DNA of 64,000 nt. Source: Smallanthus sonchifolius (taxonomy: Eukaryota; Streptophyta; Magnoliopsida; Asterales; Asteraceae). Below the pieces are notes generated by a model. It was not told the origin of the DNA. It searched no databases and saw only the letters and a list, made by a program, of their open reading frames with translations. Made by a program: the position numbers and the translations under genes. Every line of letters starts with the position of its first letter. Within the stretch, counting starts at the first letter, position 1. Below are positions 32,882 through 42,139 of this stretch, piece after piece. Location of the stretch: contig CM042040.1 of the NCBI GenBank assembly GCA_023525975.1, positions 51,305,486-51,369,485 of the forward strand, written 5' to 3'.

Positions 32882-35677
32882 TGTCACACCCCAACTGACG
32901 GCGGAATACGTCGGGGCGGGACACGTAGATTGTTCACAGCTCATGGTTTACTAACGTTTGAATAATTATCAATCACATTTCATTTCAATTCAAGTGACAC
33001 CAACATTCAATCCAACAACTCAACAAAGTAGATTACAAAAGATAAATTGTTCAAATTAATACTAGGCCAGATCCTAAGTGTAGCAAGACTTGAAGCACCT
33101 CAAACATTAGTACCTGAAACATGGTTAAAACAAAGTCAACTAGAAAGTTGGTGAGAATACATAGGTTTTCGTGTCATGTAATAGAATATAGTGTTGTGTG
33201 CATACAATTCATACAAACATGGCAATTAAGGCATTTATGGAGAGAGACCATCGTGTGACCTAAGTATACAATCAAACCTTTGTAACTAGCATGCAAAACA
33301 AAAGCGTGTTGGCAGTAACAGTCACCCTACCTGGGTGGGTTTGTCAGACTCAATAGATCTATCACTGTTTACCGTCGGCTAAATAGTTAATGATTGTACG
33401 TGAATAGCATATAGTTGGTCTACACACCTAGTACTCAAGCACAAAGCACAAAATTGTAACACATGAATGTAGGGTGGAATTGTATATTGTGTGTATTTGC
33501 AAACATAGTAAATAGAACGCATGTTCCACCCTAAAAGTTTGTAAAATAGAGTAAAAGAGGGGCTATGTAACTCACCTGAATCAAAGGTGTAGCTAGCACG
33601 AGAGTCTAAATGGCAAAGTGATCCTTGAAAGCTCACAACGTTAACCTAGTGTGTAATGTGCATGGATATGAATTAATAATGTGTCTAAGAGTAGGTCTAG
33701 GGTTTTAATGGATGTGAGTACTGAGAATTGTACAATGAGTTCATGTCATAAAAGGTTTGTGTTTTGTATTTTGAATAATTGATTTAGGGTTTGGGTTGGA
33801 TACTAAATAAATCAAATAATTATTATTTATTTATTTAGTTTAGAAAAATAGTGTGGATATTATATTTATTTAAATATGATTTAAATAAGTGATGCTCTTA
33901 TTTATTCATAAAAGCGTGTGTTCTATAGTAAACGTAAATTAAATAAATAATTTTTACTTAATTTATTTATTTATGAAGGTGTGTAAATAATACTTATGTA
34001 TAAAATTTAACAAACATACATTTAGCTTTTTAATGTAGATTATAATAAACAAATGTTTTTAGTTGGAAATTACTTTCCTTTAATTAGTTAAATAACTAAA
34101 TTTTTGTTTTAAACATTTAATATAAAATTTTAACAATGGAATTCATAAAAAAAATGAGTTTATATTGAAAATTAACAAAACTTGGTTTTATTCTGTTAAA
34201 ATATTGTGAGATTTTATAACATAATTTTTATAAATTTTTCCGAAGCTTGAAAACGGTTTTTAAAAAAATAAACAGGCCGCCGGGATCGAACCCGGGCCTG
34301 CGCTGAGTGGCTGGGCGGACGAAACCACTGGACCAGAGCCTGTTATTGGTAATTATGCGGGTTGGGTTTGTTATTAGCAAAGGAAGACAGGGAGCCGGTC
34401 CTCGCTTAGGCAATGCGCAAAAAAAGTCCGGCCGGATGTGTGGCTATGGGTTTCGAACCCACGCCACCGGGTCTAGTGGTGCAGTGGCTTACCATCTAGA
34501 CCGGGTGGTTTCGCTGGGTTTAGAGGGTCTCGTTTATTTAAATAGGATACGCGAATCAAACCCTTCCCCCAAATCGTATTCTCTCTAAACAGAAACAAGA
34601 ACCCTAGATTACCGATTGGTTCCGATTTGTTTTGTTAATATAAATTGGTAAAGGGCTATTGAAATATATGCAAAAACGAAGCGAATGACCTAGCTCTTAC
34701 TTGGATTGATGCGGGGACGAGTGAGGACGACAGGAACACAGGTCCGACTGTTCTTGAGGCTCGACAGGAATCCAGAGGTGTAATGGGGTTAAATTGAGAG
34801 TTGGGAGGGTTTGAGTAATCGTATACGAGAGTGAGAGATGGATTTAATTTGGTTAATTCCCTTCGTATAAACCAATTCGAATTTCAAATTGACCGTAATA
34901 GTCGCGGAGACTGTTTACGCGTTAATCCATCGAATTAGGGATGAATCGGGTCATGTTAGGGACTGGATACAGGAGGAATTGGTTTGTGCGTGACTTTCGG
35001 GATTGAGGACGCGTTGATCTCACGAATTGATTACAAATTAATACGGGTTTGACTTTGAGAGAGTCAAACACAATTGAATTCGGTTTAGACCGCTCAATCC
35101 ATCGGATTGCAGTTTCCAAATGGGCCTGTGGATGGTATTTGATCAAATGCTCGTGCATGAGAAGTCCAATTACACAGTTTGGATCGGTGTGGGCTTGAAT
35201 TGATTGATCCTTAGACTGTTTTGACTTTATAAAGTCAAAATTGGTCAATGTGTCTTGGGTGAGGGTCCAATTTGAGAAAGAGGGATCAATTTCAGGGGGG
35301 GGGTTTCAAATCGAGAGTTCACATGGTTAGGGATTTAAAACCAAGAGTTTTAACATACATCTATTTAATATACATACATATACATACTTATAAAAAAAAA
35401 TTTAGATAACTTATGGAACTATACAAGTTTTAAATTCTTGAACATGGGAAGGTATGAATACATTTTCGTAGCCACTATATATATATATACATAATTACAC
35501 AAACATGCGTTATAGAAATCTATATTTGTAAACGTAAGGTTTAAATTTTTAATAGAGATATTGACTAAAATAATGATTCATGTGGCATAATGTGCTTGAA
35601 AAATTATAGGTTTTAAATGTTGTGTTATTATTGAAATAACTAGAATAAAATAGGGCCGGAAAATCATGGATGTTACA
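32882..35677 (-). repeat. 5' LTR of Tekay 2
   Basis: 2796 bp, matching 26479-29279 with scattered single-base changes and a different length of a G run (about 28893 against about 35296). It carries the same tRNA-like pair. Confidence 0.9.
34271..34344 (-). other. tRNA-like segment in the 5' LTR of Tekay 2
   Basis: Same 74 nt unit as at 27868-27941. Here the A-box region reads 'tggtccagtgg', a good match to the pol III A-box consensus, where the other LTR has 'tattccagtgg'. Confidence 0.5.
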
Positions 35678-35682
35678 CGTTA

Positions 35683-35992
35683 CAGGGACAGAAATGGCCT
35701 ATAAATAGAAATTGATAGCAGACTCTTTTAACACATAAACACACTCTCAAATACACACTTAAAACCTGAGGTGCACTACCCGAAGCCCAGTTCACGTACG
35801 AGAGTTTGGTTTCTAGCATTTTACCTACAATAAGCAGTAGATAGTTCCGAGGATATTGTTCGAGGTTATTATTACAGTTAAATATACTTCGAGGTGCTGT
35901 CCAGTTTAGTTTCTCTGAATTGAAGTGTGTATTTAATTGCACATTTGTTATTTGAAATAGTCTGATAAGTAATTCCCTATTCCAAGTATATA
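35683..35992 (+). repeat. Remaining part of the split gypsy LTR (TATA and leader)
   Basis: Continues 26478 after the Tekay 2 insertion. 'cctataaatag' at 35698-35708 is the TATA box, followed by a CA-rich start region 'acacataaacacactctc'. The right end of the LTR is not found; at about 35993 sequence in the style of a minus-strand Tekay LTR starts. Confidence 0.65.
35698..35708 (+). promoter_or_regulatory. TATA box of the split LTR
   Basis: 'cctataaatag', 15 bp after the point where the interrupted palindrome array ends. Confidence 0.7.
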
Positions 35993-37135
35993 TTTTCAAC
36001 CCCGGCTGGCGGCGGATTATATGTCGGGACTGACACGGTTGTTCATAAGCACATGATCATATATTAAATATGACAATATTTATTATTTAAATTAAAAGCA
36101 TCCGTTACAAGTAAAAATAGAAAATAAAGAGTTCAAACATAACATAAGTTGAATTTAATTTAAAACTAGGTCTGAAGTCCTAAGTGATCATGTAGTGTCC
36201 TCAAACTGGTGCACCTAAAACATGTGAATAAATGTCAACTACAAGTAGTTGGTGAGTAACATAGGTTTTGACACCAAACAAAAGTTGTAAAAAGGATTTG
36301 AAATTCAATATGTTCAAAGCATAACTAAGGCATAAATGTGAAAACATACAAGGTTCCAAAGCGTACAATCAAACCGTGTAAATGGAAAACTAGTAAACGC
36401 AATCCAACTGATTGAGTTTTGGAAAAAATAGTAATATGGTACACACAAAACCCGCCAAGGTCTGTGTTAACTGGAATAGGATTCCCCTATAAATGATCAT
36501 AAAAGGTACTACTTTCGGTCTGCCTCGTAAGTTAATGATTGTACTAAACATGACCACACGTATGGTCGCCAAGTAGTTTAAGACATAAAGCACATAGTAA
36601 ATAGCATGAGAATAAAGATATTGAATTTGTATGTATAGTAATGTAAACATGTTCCACCCCGAGTATTTGTAAATAATAGTACAGAGAAAGGGGGCTATGA
36701 AACTCATTTGAAATGAAGCTGGTAATGATACGATCTGTTAATGATGGATAAGTCTCGTGAGGATTTCTCACAGTCAACCTACATGGATAAATTTGTATTC
36801 TAGACTCAACGAGAATAAGCAATCCTACATCTATTTGAGTTTCTAGGGATTTTGAAGTTTGGGTCGGATGTGAGATTTGTATAAGTTTTGGGAAAACACA
36901 TATGTTTTATAATGGTAAGTTAATGCCAATTAGAATTAATTAGAAAATCAAAATAATTATGTAGTATTTACAATAATCATATGTTTGAATATATTAATTA
37001 TTTTAAATTAAATAAACAATTTAGGAAAAAGGTTAAATAGCAAAACGTTTGGATTTATTTACATAATTATTTTAGGAATAATTAATAAATAAGTTATGGA
37101 ATGAAAAAAGGTTTTAAATAGTTTATTTTATGTAA
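35993..37135 (-). repeat. Diverged Tekay-like LTR, minus strand
   Basis: Follows the Tekay 2 LTR in outline: 'ccggctggcggcggattata' corresponds to 'caactgacggcggaatacgt', and later 'catgttccaccccgag', 'aagtagttggtgag' and 'gggctatgaaactca' match in order (counterparts at 32893, 33520, 33147, 33561). Identity is low, so this is an old copy. It stops near 37135 where a peptidase-like frame begins. Confidence 0.6.
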
Positions 37136-37139
37136 ATAA

Positions 37140-37798
37140 AATAATCAGCTAAACTATTTAAGTAATCCATGCTATGATTTAATCTTCTTCCCCTTACTAG
37201 AGAACCGTCATTACTATGTAATTGTATTCGAATTGAAGAATCCTGCAATCTATATTCTGGATAACATGCATGAGGACGAGACCGTGGTTTCTATGAAGGT
37301 TGTGACAATTACTTCAAAAAAGACACCCCGTACAAAGTTGTAAGTATTAATAAAACTTTCTGAATTATAATGTTTTTACTCACAAATTATTTGGTTAACA
37401 AATGAAATTATAAAATTTAAATGATCTTTATATTTTTTAATTTATTCCTTTATGCAGAAACAAATATTTGTAAAATATTTGAATATGTGGGGAAACGGGA
37501 AGGATGCAGAGATTGAATCATGCAAGATCAGCAGGATTAATATCAAGTGGGCAACCAGTGGGCAACCAGGGGTAACGTAAAAGATTGCGGTATTTTCGCA
37601 ATAAGACATATGGAGGTGTTCATGGGAAGCCATGATAATCTGTTTGATTGTGGGTTCCAAAAAGGTGAGTTGAAGAAAAATAAACAGATCAACACTCTCA
37701 GGAAAAAAATACGCATCTAGGATCTTATTGTCAAACATCAACGTACAGAAAGACAGAGTGTTGAAATCTATAGGTTTGAAGAAGTAGCTTGACATCAA
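37140..37798 (+). pseudogene. Ulp1/C48 cysteine peptidase fragment
   Basis: First block (about 37143-37339) reads 'DLIFFPLLENRHYYVIVFEL' then 'AIYILDNM', the His and Asp region of Ulp1-type SUMO peptidases. A donor 'gtaagt' at 37340 and acceptor 'atgcag' at 37457 bound a 118 bp intron. The second block has 'VKDCGIFAIRHMEVFMG' with the catalytic Cys near 37586 and 'INTLRKKIRI'. An exact 11 bp tandem duplication (37548-37569) puts the first part of this exon out of frame with the Cys block; the splice phase also fails by one. The N-terminus is absent. Such domains occur in plant MULE and CACTA elements as well as host genes, so origin is open. Confidence 0.7.
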
Positions 37799-37879
37799 AG
37801 TTATATATTCTGTTTGATACTGAATTATCTAACTTATTTAGGTTTTTTTGTTTAACTTGAATCTGTTTTGTAAACTATG

Positions 37880-38540
37880 TTTGATGGGTCAAATTTTTAA
37901 AAACTGAATTTTTATTATGTCTAATTAAATTACTACTGTGACTTTTTTTAGATCTTAGAATGCTTTCAGACGAAAAACAATTTGGTTAACAAATGAAAAG
38001 ATGAAATTAGGGTCCCCAGGTAAAATGAAATTACCTTCCCAATGACCCATTTACTTTAATATCGAGTGGGCCACCATAAACAACTATGTTTACTGCATTG
38101 TAATTACCTAAATATACTAATTATGTTTTTTACGGTAATGTAATGTAATTTAGCATTAGTTTAATTGCGTCACCAAAAATTCAGTTAACCAACGAATATT
38201 TAATATTTTATTATCAGTTCTGAGAATTAAAACTATTTTCTCTTTTTTTAAGATAATAGGAAACTGACGACTAATAAAGTAGGTTTAGCCTAAGGACTAT
38301 ACAATCTAATAAATGTAGGTTGGTACATCACATCACCTTTAACCAATCACAAAATCTCATTAGAAAACAAATATCGGTTTACATGTTTTATTATGTCTAA
38401 TTAAATTAGTAGTATGATTTTTTTGTTGATCTTAGAATGCTTTCAGACGGAAAACAATTTGGTTAACAAATGAAATTTCTAAAATGAAAAGGTAAAATTA
38501 GGGTCCCTAGGTAAAATGAATTTACAATCTGACAATTGGG
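37880..38540 (+). repeat. Two-copy dispersed repeat
   Basis: 'cttagaatgctttcagacg' followed by 'aaaacaatttggttaacaaa' occurs at about 37953 and 38435, about 480 bp apart, with matching flanks ('ttattatgtctaattaaatta' before, 'attagggtcccYaggtaaaatgaa' after). A shorter version of 'aaatgaaattataaaattt' lies at 37401. Function unknown. Confidence 0.7.
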
Positions 38541-38948
38541 TTACACGTTTTAAAATATGTATTGTTTTTTTAGGGATTGATTAGTGTATATATGTGAAAT
38601 GATGTCAGAAATGTATTAGATTGGATAGGTAATGCAAGTGTACACACAAATTTTACTTTTAAAAATATTTTCCTATAGTTTGTACATTAATGTAAAATGT
38701 ACATTGACTTTTATTTTGTTCTTAAGAAAATAATAGTTGTATAACTTATGTGACTGATAGCATTTAGAAAAACAACATGATACAAACCCAATTACTATGA
38801 TTTTTTATATGTTTAATGCCTGATACAATATATAAAAACAATACAGAAGGGGGAAACAACAAATACTATCCAACATAATCCCACATTTTGAATAATATTA
38901 TCCATGTTCGTAGAGAAATTAACCTCTTAAAAAATAGAACAGGAAAAA
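38541..38948. other. No gene seen
   Basis: AT-rich sequence between the duplicated segment and the ORF remnants at 38949. Confidence 0.5.
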
Positions 38949-39240
38949 CTAGAAAATGGAATCAAAAGAGTAGTCTGAATCACTTCCATGTTCGTCCTCC
39001 CATGGGTCATGTGAACGCCAATTATTAAAACTATCTTTATCCAATACCCAGGGCAGCATGGTTGCCTGTATCTTCATCTTCAATTGTAGGATGTTCAATG
39101 GAAGGAAGTGTGTCTGGTTCCAATACCAAGAGTTCATCACTTTCTTTTATATCTTCATCTTCTTGAGTAGTAGGTTTATAGATTGAAAGACTTTGTTGTC
39201 CTCCCTCCTTTGATGGGGTTACCAAAGAATTACATTTCCC
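38949..39240 (-). pseudogene. Unrecognised acidic ORF remnants
   Basis: Two overlapping minus-strand frames: one with 'IKESDELLVLEPDTLPSIEH' and one with 'WEDEHGSDSDYSFDSIF'. Acidic composition resembles a protein tail, with one frame change between them. I do not recognise a family. They border the Tekay pol fragment without LTR or other boundary. Confidence 0.3.
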
Positions 39241-39244
39241 ATTT

Positions 39245-39826
39245 CCAGGCAGAAATTTCAAGTTGTTGTAATAAGCCTGACGGTTTTTGGTGTTCAGCTT
39301 TAACTTGAGAACAAGTCAAACACTTTGCAACATAGATAGCGATATACTTTTTCATTCCTATCCATCACTAATTGGCTTTTAGGTTTTTGTACATCTTATC
39401 GCTTCCATGATGCATTGTGTATTTAGATTTATGGGCTTCCTCTAGAATTTCTTCATGAGTATTCACATAGATAGGAACCCAGATTCTCTTATTCATTCTA
39501 AGAATCCCATCACCACCTTTGATTAATTGATCAATCATCCCTCCCAATCCTTCTTTCTCAAGGTTGGGTTTTTGCACAGCTAGTTTCTGAGATTCCTTAA
39601 TACGAGTGATAAGATCGACTTGGAGATCGAGTCTTAAGGCACGAACTCGTTTAGGTTTCTAATGTCTTTCATGCTCAGAGCATCTGCTACAACATTGGTC
39701 TTTCCTTCATGATAACAGATCTCACAATCGTAATCATTCAGGACTTCCGGCCAACGCCTTTGCCTCATATTCAGTTCCTTTTGATTGAATATATACTTTA
39801 GGCTTTTATGATCCATAAAGATAATG
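39245..39826 (-). pseudogene. Fragment of Tekay pol (RNase H to integrase zinc finger)
   Basis: On the minus strand: 'HKSLKYIFNQKELNMRQRRW' (RNase H), 'NVVADAL' (end of RNase H), 'HHGSDKMYKNLKAN' and 'VAKCLTCSQVKAEHQKPSG' (integrase HHCC zinc finger). The order equals residues about 925-1100 of the complete Tekay polyprotein at 45651-50036. No LTR adjoins it. Its left-hand (N-terminal) limit at about 39826 abuts the GT61 exon directly, at a shared 'cattatctttatgg' (39813-39826, minus strand). Confidence 0.8.
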
Positions 39827-39827
39827 A

Positions 39828-39944
39828 ATGTGAAGCTCTTTTGTATCTTCTTTTCCAAGGCCTACTACCACACTAGGAAAGCAATGCACTTCATTTTCGC
39901 GATCGATATCAATGATTTCATACCTTGATAATTTGTGCAGTAGC
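39828..39944 (-). pseudogene. GT61 glycosyltransferase exon 2, part after the insertion
   Basis: Continues the frame of 55160-55588 across the 15.2 kb insertion, counting the GTAGC duplication once. It encodes 'LHKLSRYEIIDIDRENEV' and 'VHCFPSVVVGL', conserved in plant GT61 proteins, and ends at 'KELHIH', where the sequence turns into Tekay pol. The rest of the catalytic domain, including the C-terminal half, is missing in this window. Confidence 0.8.
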
Positions 39945-40423
39945 TGATAGGGAGGCACCGACCCAGAACCCGATTTAGAAATGGGTTAACTTGGCCCAGT
40001 TGGAAACTCCAAAGTCTTGCATCTGAATGGTCCACCGTTTCTTACCTTTGAGTTACTTTGTTTTAATTTGTTTTAAAAAAGTAGTTGTTTGAGTTTCCAT
40101 CTTGGGAGTTTTCTTTTTCATCTATATGTACTCAAAGAAATAAAGGAATAAGACAGACTTGATTTTCCTGAATTTTATTCTCTCTAGTTAGAGGATTTGT
40201 TTCCATTGCTATCCTAATTTTTGGCAAGAGTTAAGAGGTGATCTTGGAAGGCTAACTTCGGTTCTCGTGGTGTGACTGTACCTAGAATTCAGGTTAGCAT
40301 TTCTGCCCAATGAACCACGGGTGGTGTAACTGTATCTCGCTGGGTATCGTTGTTCTATCCTATTTCGTTATTGGGTCGTGTTTCTTGATAATTTTGATCC
40401 AACTAACAAGCTGATTGGCATCA
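39945..40423 (+). repeat. 5' LTR of the CRM/Reina-like element
   Basis: Starts TGATAGGGAGGCACCGA and ends ...GGCATCA. 479 bp; has 8 bp ('aaagtctt') that the 3' LTR lacks. Confidence 0.9.
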
Positions 40424-40425
40424 TT

Positions 40426-40437
40426 TGGTATCAGAGC
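40426..40437 (+). other. Primer-binding site of the CRM/Reina-like element
   Basis: 'tggtatcagagc' (initiator tRNA-Met) two bases after the LTR; the gag ATG follows at 40439. Confidence 0.9.
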
Positions 40438-40438
40438 T

Positions 40439-41460
40439 ATGGAGACCCGAAACAGTACCGAACTGACGAAGATTTTGGAGGTTATGGAAGCCGACAAGAA
40501 AAAGCTGGCGAAAAAAATTCAAACGATGCAAGAACAGATTCACTAGTTGATTATTTCCAGGGTCATGGGGAAGACTCTAGCGGGCCAGTTAACAGAGGAG
40601 GCTCGGGTGGATGGCATTCGAATGACATTAAAGTTGATATCCCTGAATACGACGGAAAATTGGATCCTGACGATTTCGTGGAGTGGATACGAACTGTGGA
40701 GCGGGTCTTTGATTACAAGCAGACAACCGAGGATAACAAGGTTAAAATTGTTGCCCTCAAGCTCCGCAAATACGCATCAACATGGTGGTCGAATACTTGT
40801 CTGAAGCGCGAACGATCGGGGAAAGAAAAGATCCAGAATTGGCCAAAGATGAAGGCAAAGATGAAACAAAAATTCTTACCCACGCACTATGTTCAGAAGA
40901 GTTTTTCTCAGTTGCATTCGTTAAAGCAAGGTATTGGCACTGCCGAAGAATACTCGTGTGATTTTTAGTACCTCCTAATGAAGTGTGACGTGCCTGAGGA
41001 CGATCCCCAAACCCTGGTTCGTTACCTAGGAGGCCTAGAACCCAGAGTTTCTAATGTTGTGGAGTTGCATTCTTATGAAACCCTAGCTAAGTTAACGTTA
41101 TTATCCCATAAACTCAATTCACAACAACGGGCCAAAGGAAAAGTTGAGTCCATTCGTTCTTTTTTCAAGCCCATTACCCATTCCAATCCCAGCCCAACTA
41201 CTAATCCTAAAGCGACCGTTGTCTCCACTCCCGTTTCTGAAACACCTAGGGCACCTCGTCGCTGTTTCCGATGTCAGGGATTAGGGCACATTGCGTCGGA
41301 ATGTCCAAACAAGAAATTGATTTCCCTGGCCGATTTCGAAGTAGCAGGTGGATTCGAGTATGGGTCTGAATTGGAAAAAACCCCTGTGACACCACCAAAA
41401 GTCGAAGAAGAGGTAGTCGGTCCTGACGACGGGCCTTGTCTGGTTGTGCGTCGGACTTTG
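40439..41460 (+). pseudogene. Gag of the CRM/Reina-like element
   Basis: The first 35 codons from the ATG at 40439 (METRNSTELTKILEV...) form a Lys/Glu-rich coiled coil and end in a stop at 40541. The remainder of gag runs in another frame from about 40546 to 41685: capsid-like 'DPDDFVEWIRTVERVF' and 'YASTWWSN', then a zinc knuckle 'CFRCQGLGHIASEC' at about 41265. An in-frame TAG at 40966 (fits CAG to TAG) interrupts the capsid part. So at least one frameshift and one stop prevent a full Gag. Confidence 0.8.
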
Positions 41461-41994
41461 AGTGTAACCTTGGCTCCGAAAGAAAATCGTCAACGGGAAT
41501 CAATTTTTCACACTCGTTGTACAATCGAGCAGAAGGTTTGTTCAGTAATAATCGACTGTTGTAGTTGCACCAACGTAGCTTCTCAAACCTTGGTCACGAA
41601 ATTGGCCCTCCCCACTCAACCACATACGTCGCCCTATGTAATCCAGTGGCTTAACCAGGGAAAAGGAATACGTGTCTCCCACTGAGTATTGTTATCTTTA
41701 AGTATTGGTAAGACCTACACAGATGAGTTGTGGTGTGATGTTGTTCCAATGGATGCGTGCCATGTATTGCTTGGACGACCCTGGCAGTTTGATCGGAGAG
41801 TAATCCATGACGGGTATCTTAACACGTATTCTTTCGTTCATAACAACCGCAAAATCGTCCTTACCCCAATTACCCCTTCGACAGCTTCCCCACACCCATC
41901 ACCTACTTTGAGTATGTTGCTACAGTCTGAACACCATGAATACCAAGCCAGCAAAGAATTTATTTTGATGGGGTTGGATGAAGATGAGGACTAG
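41461..41994 (+). pseudogene. Aspartic protease of the CRM/Reina-like element
   Basis: 'VIIDCCSCTNVAS' stands where gypsy proteases of this group have Asp-Gly-Gly-Ser-Cys-Thr: the catalytic Asp is kept but both glycines have become cysteine. 'CHVLLGRPWQFDRR' (about 41759) is the second conserved block. TGA at 41683 (fits CGA to TGA) interrupts it and TAG at 41992 ends the frame before the reverse transcriptase. Dead enzyme. Confidence 0.8.
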
Positions 41995-42134
41995 CCCCAC
42001 ACAACTCTGTCCCCTCTGGTACAAACCTTATTAAAATCCTATTCCCAGGTTTTTCCCGCTGAGATTCCCCCTGGTCTTCCCCCTAAATGTTGCATCCAAC
42101 ATAAAATTGACTTCGTCCCAGGTTCTGCCCAACC

Positions 42135-42139
42135 TAATA
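42135..42139 (+). other. Target-site duplication TAATA (left)
   Basis: Repeated at 52186-52190; marks the Tekay 3 insertion in the CRM/Reina-like reverse transcriptase region. Confidence 0.9.

Larger units (their letters stand above)
26479..35677 (-). mobile_element. Non-autonomous Tekay-type element 2, complete, minus strand
   Basis: 9.2 kb with LTRs 26479-29279 and 32882-35677, a tRNA-Met primer-binding site, a polypurine-side block and 5 bp duplications CGTTA (26474-26478 and 35678-35682). The two LTRs look about 99% alike by eye, so insertion is recent. The 3.6 kb interior has no gag, protease, reverse transcriptase or integrase; the only ORF is a 181-205 codon accessory ORF. It would depend on proteins from another element, presumably a full Tekay. 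Confidence 0.9.
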
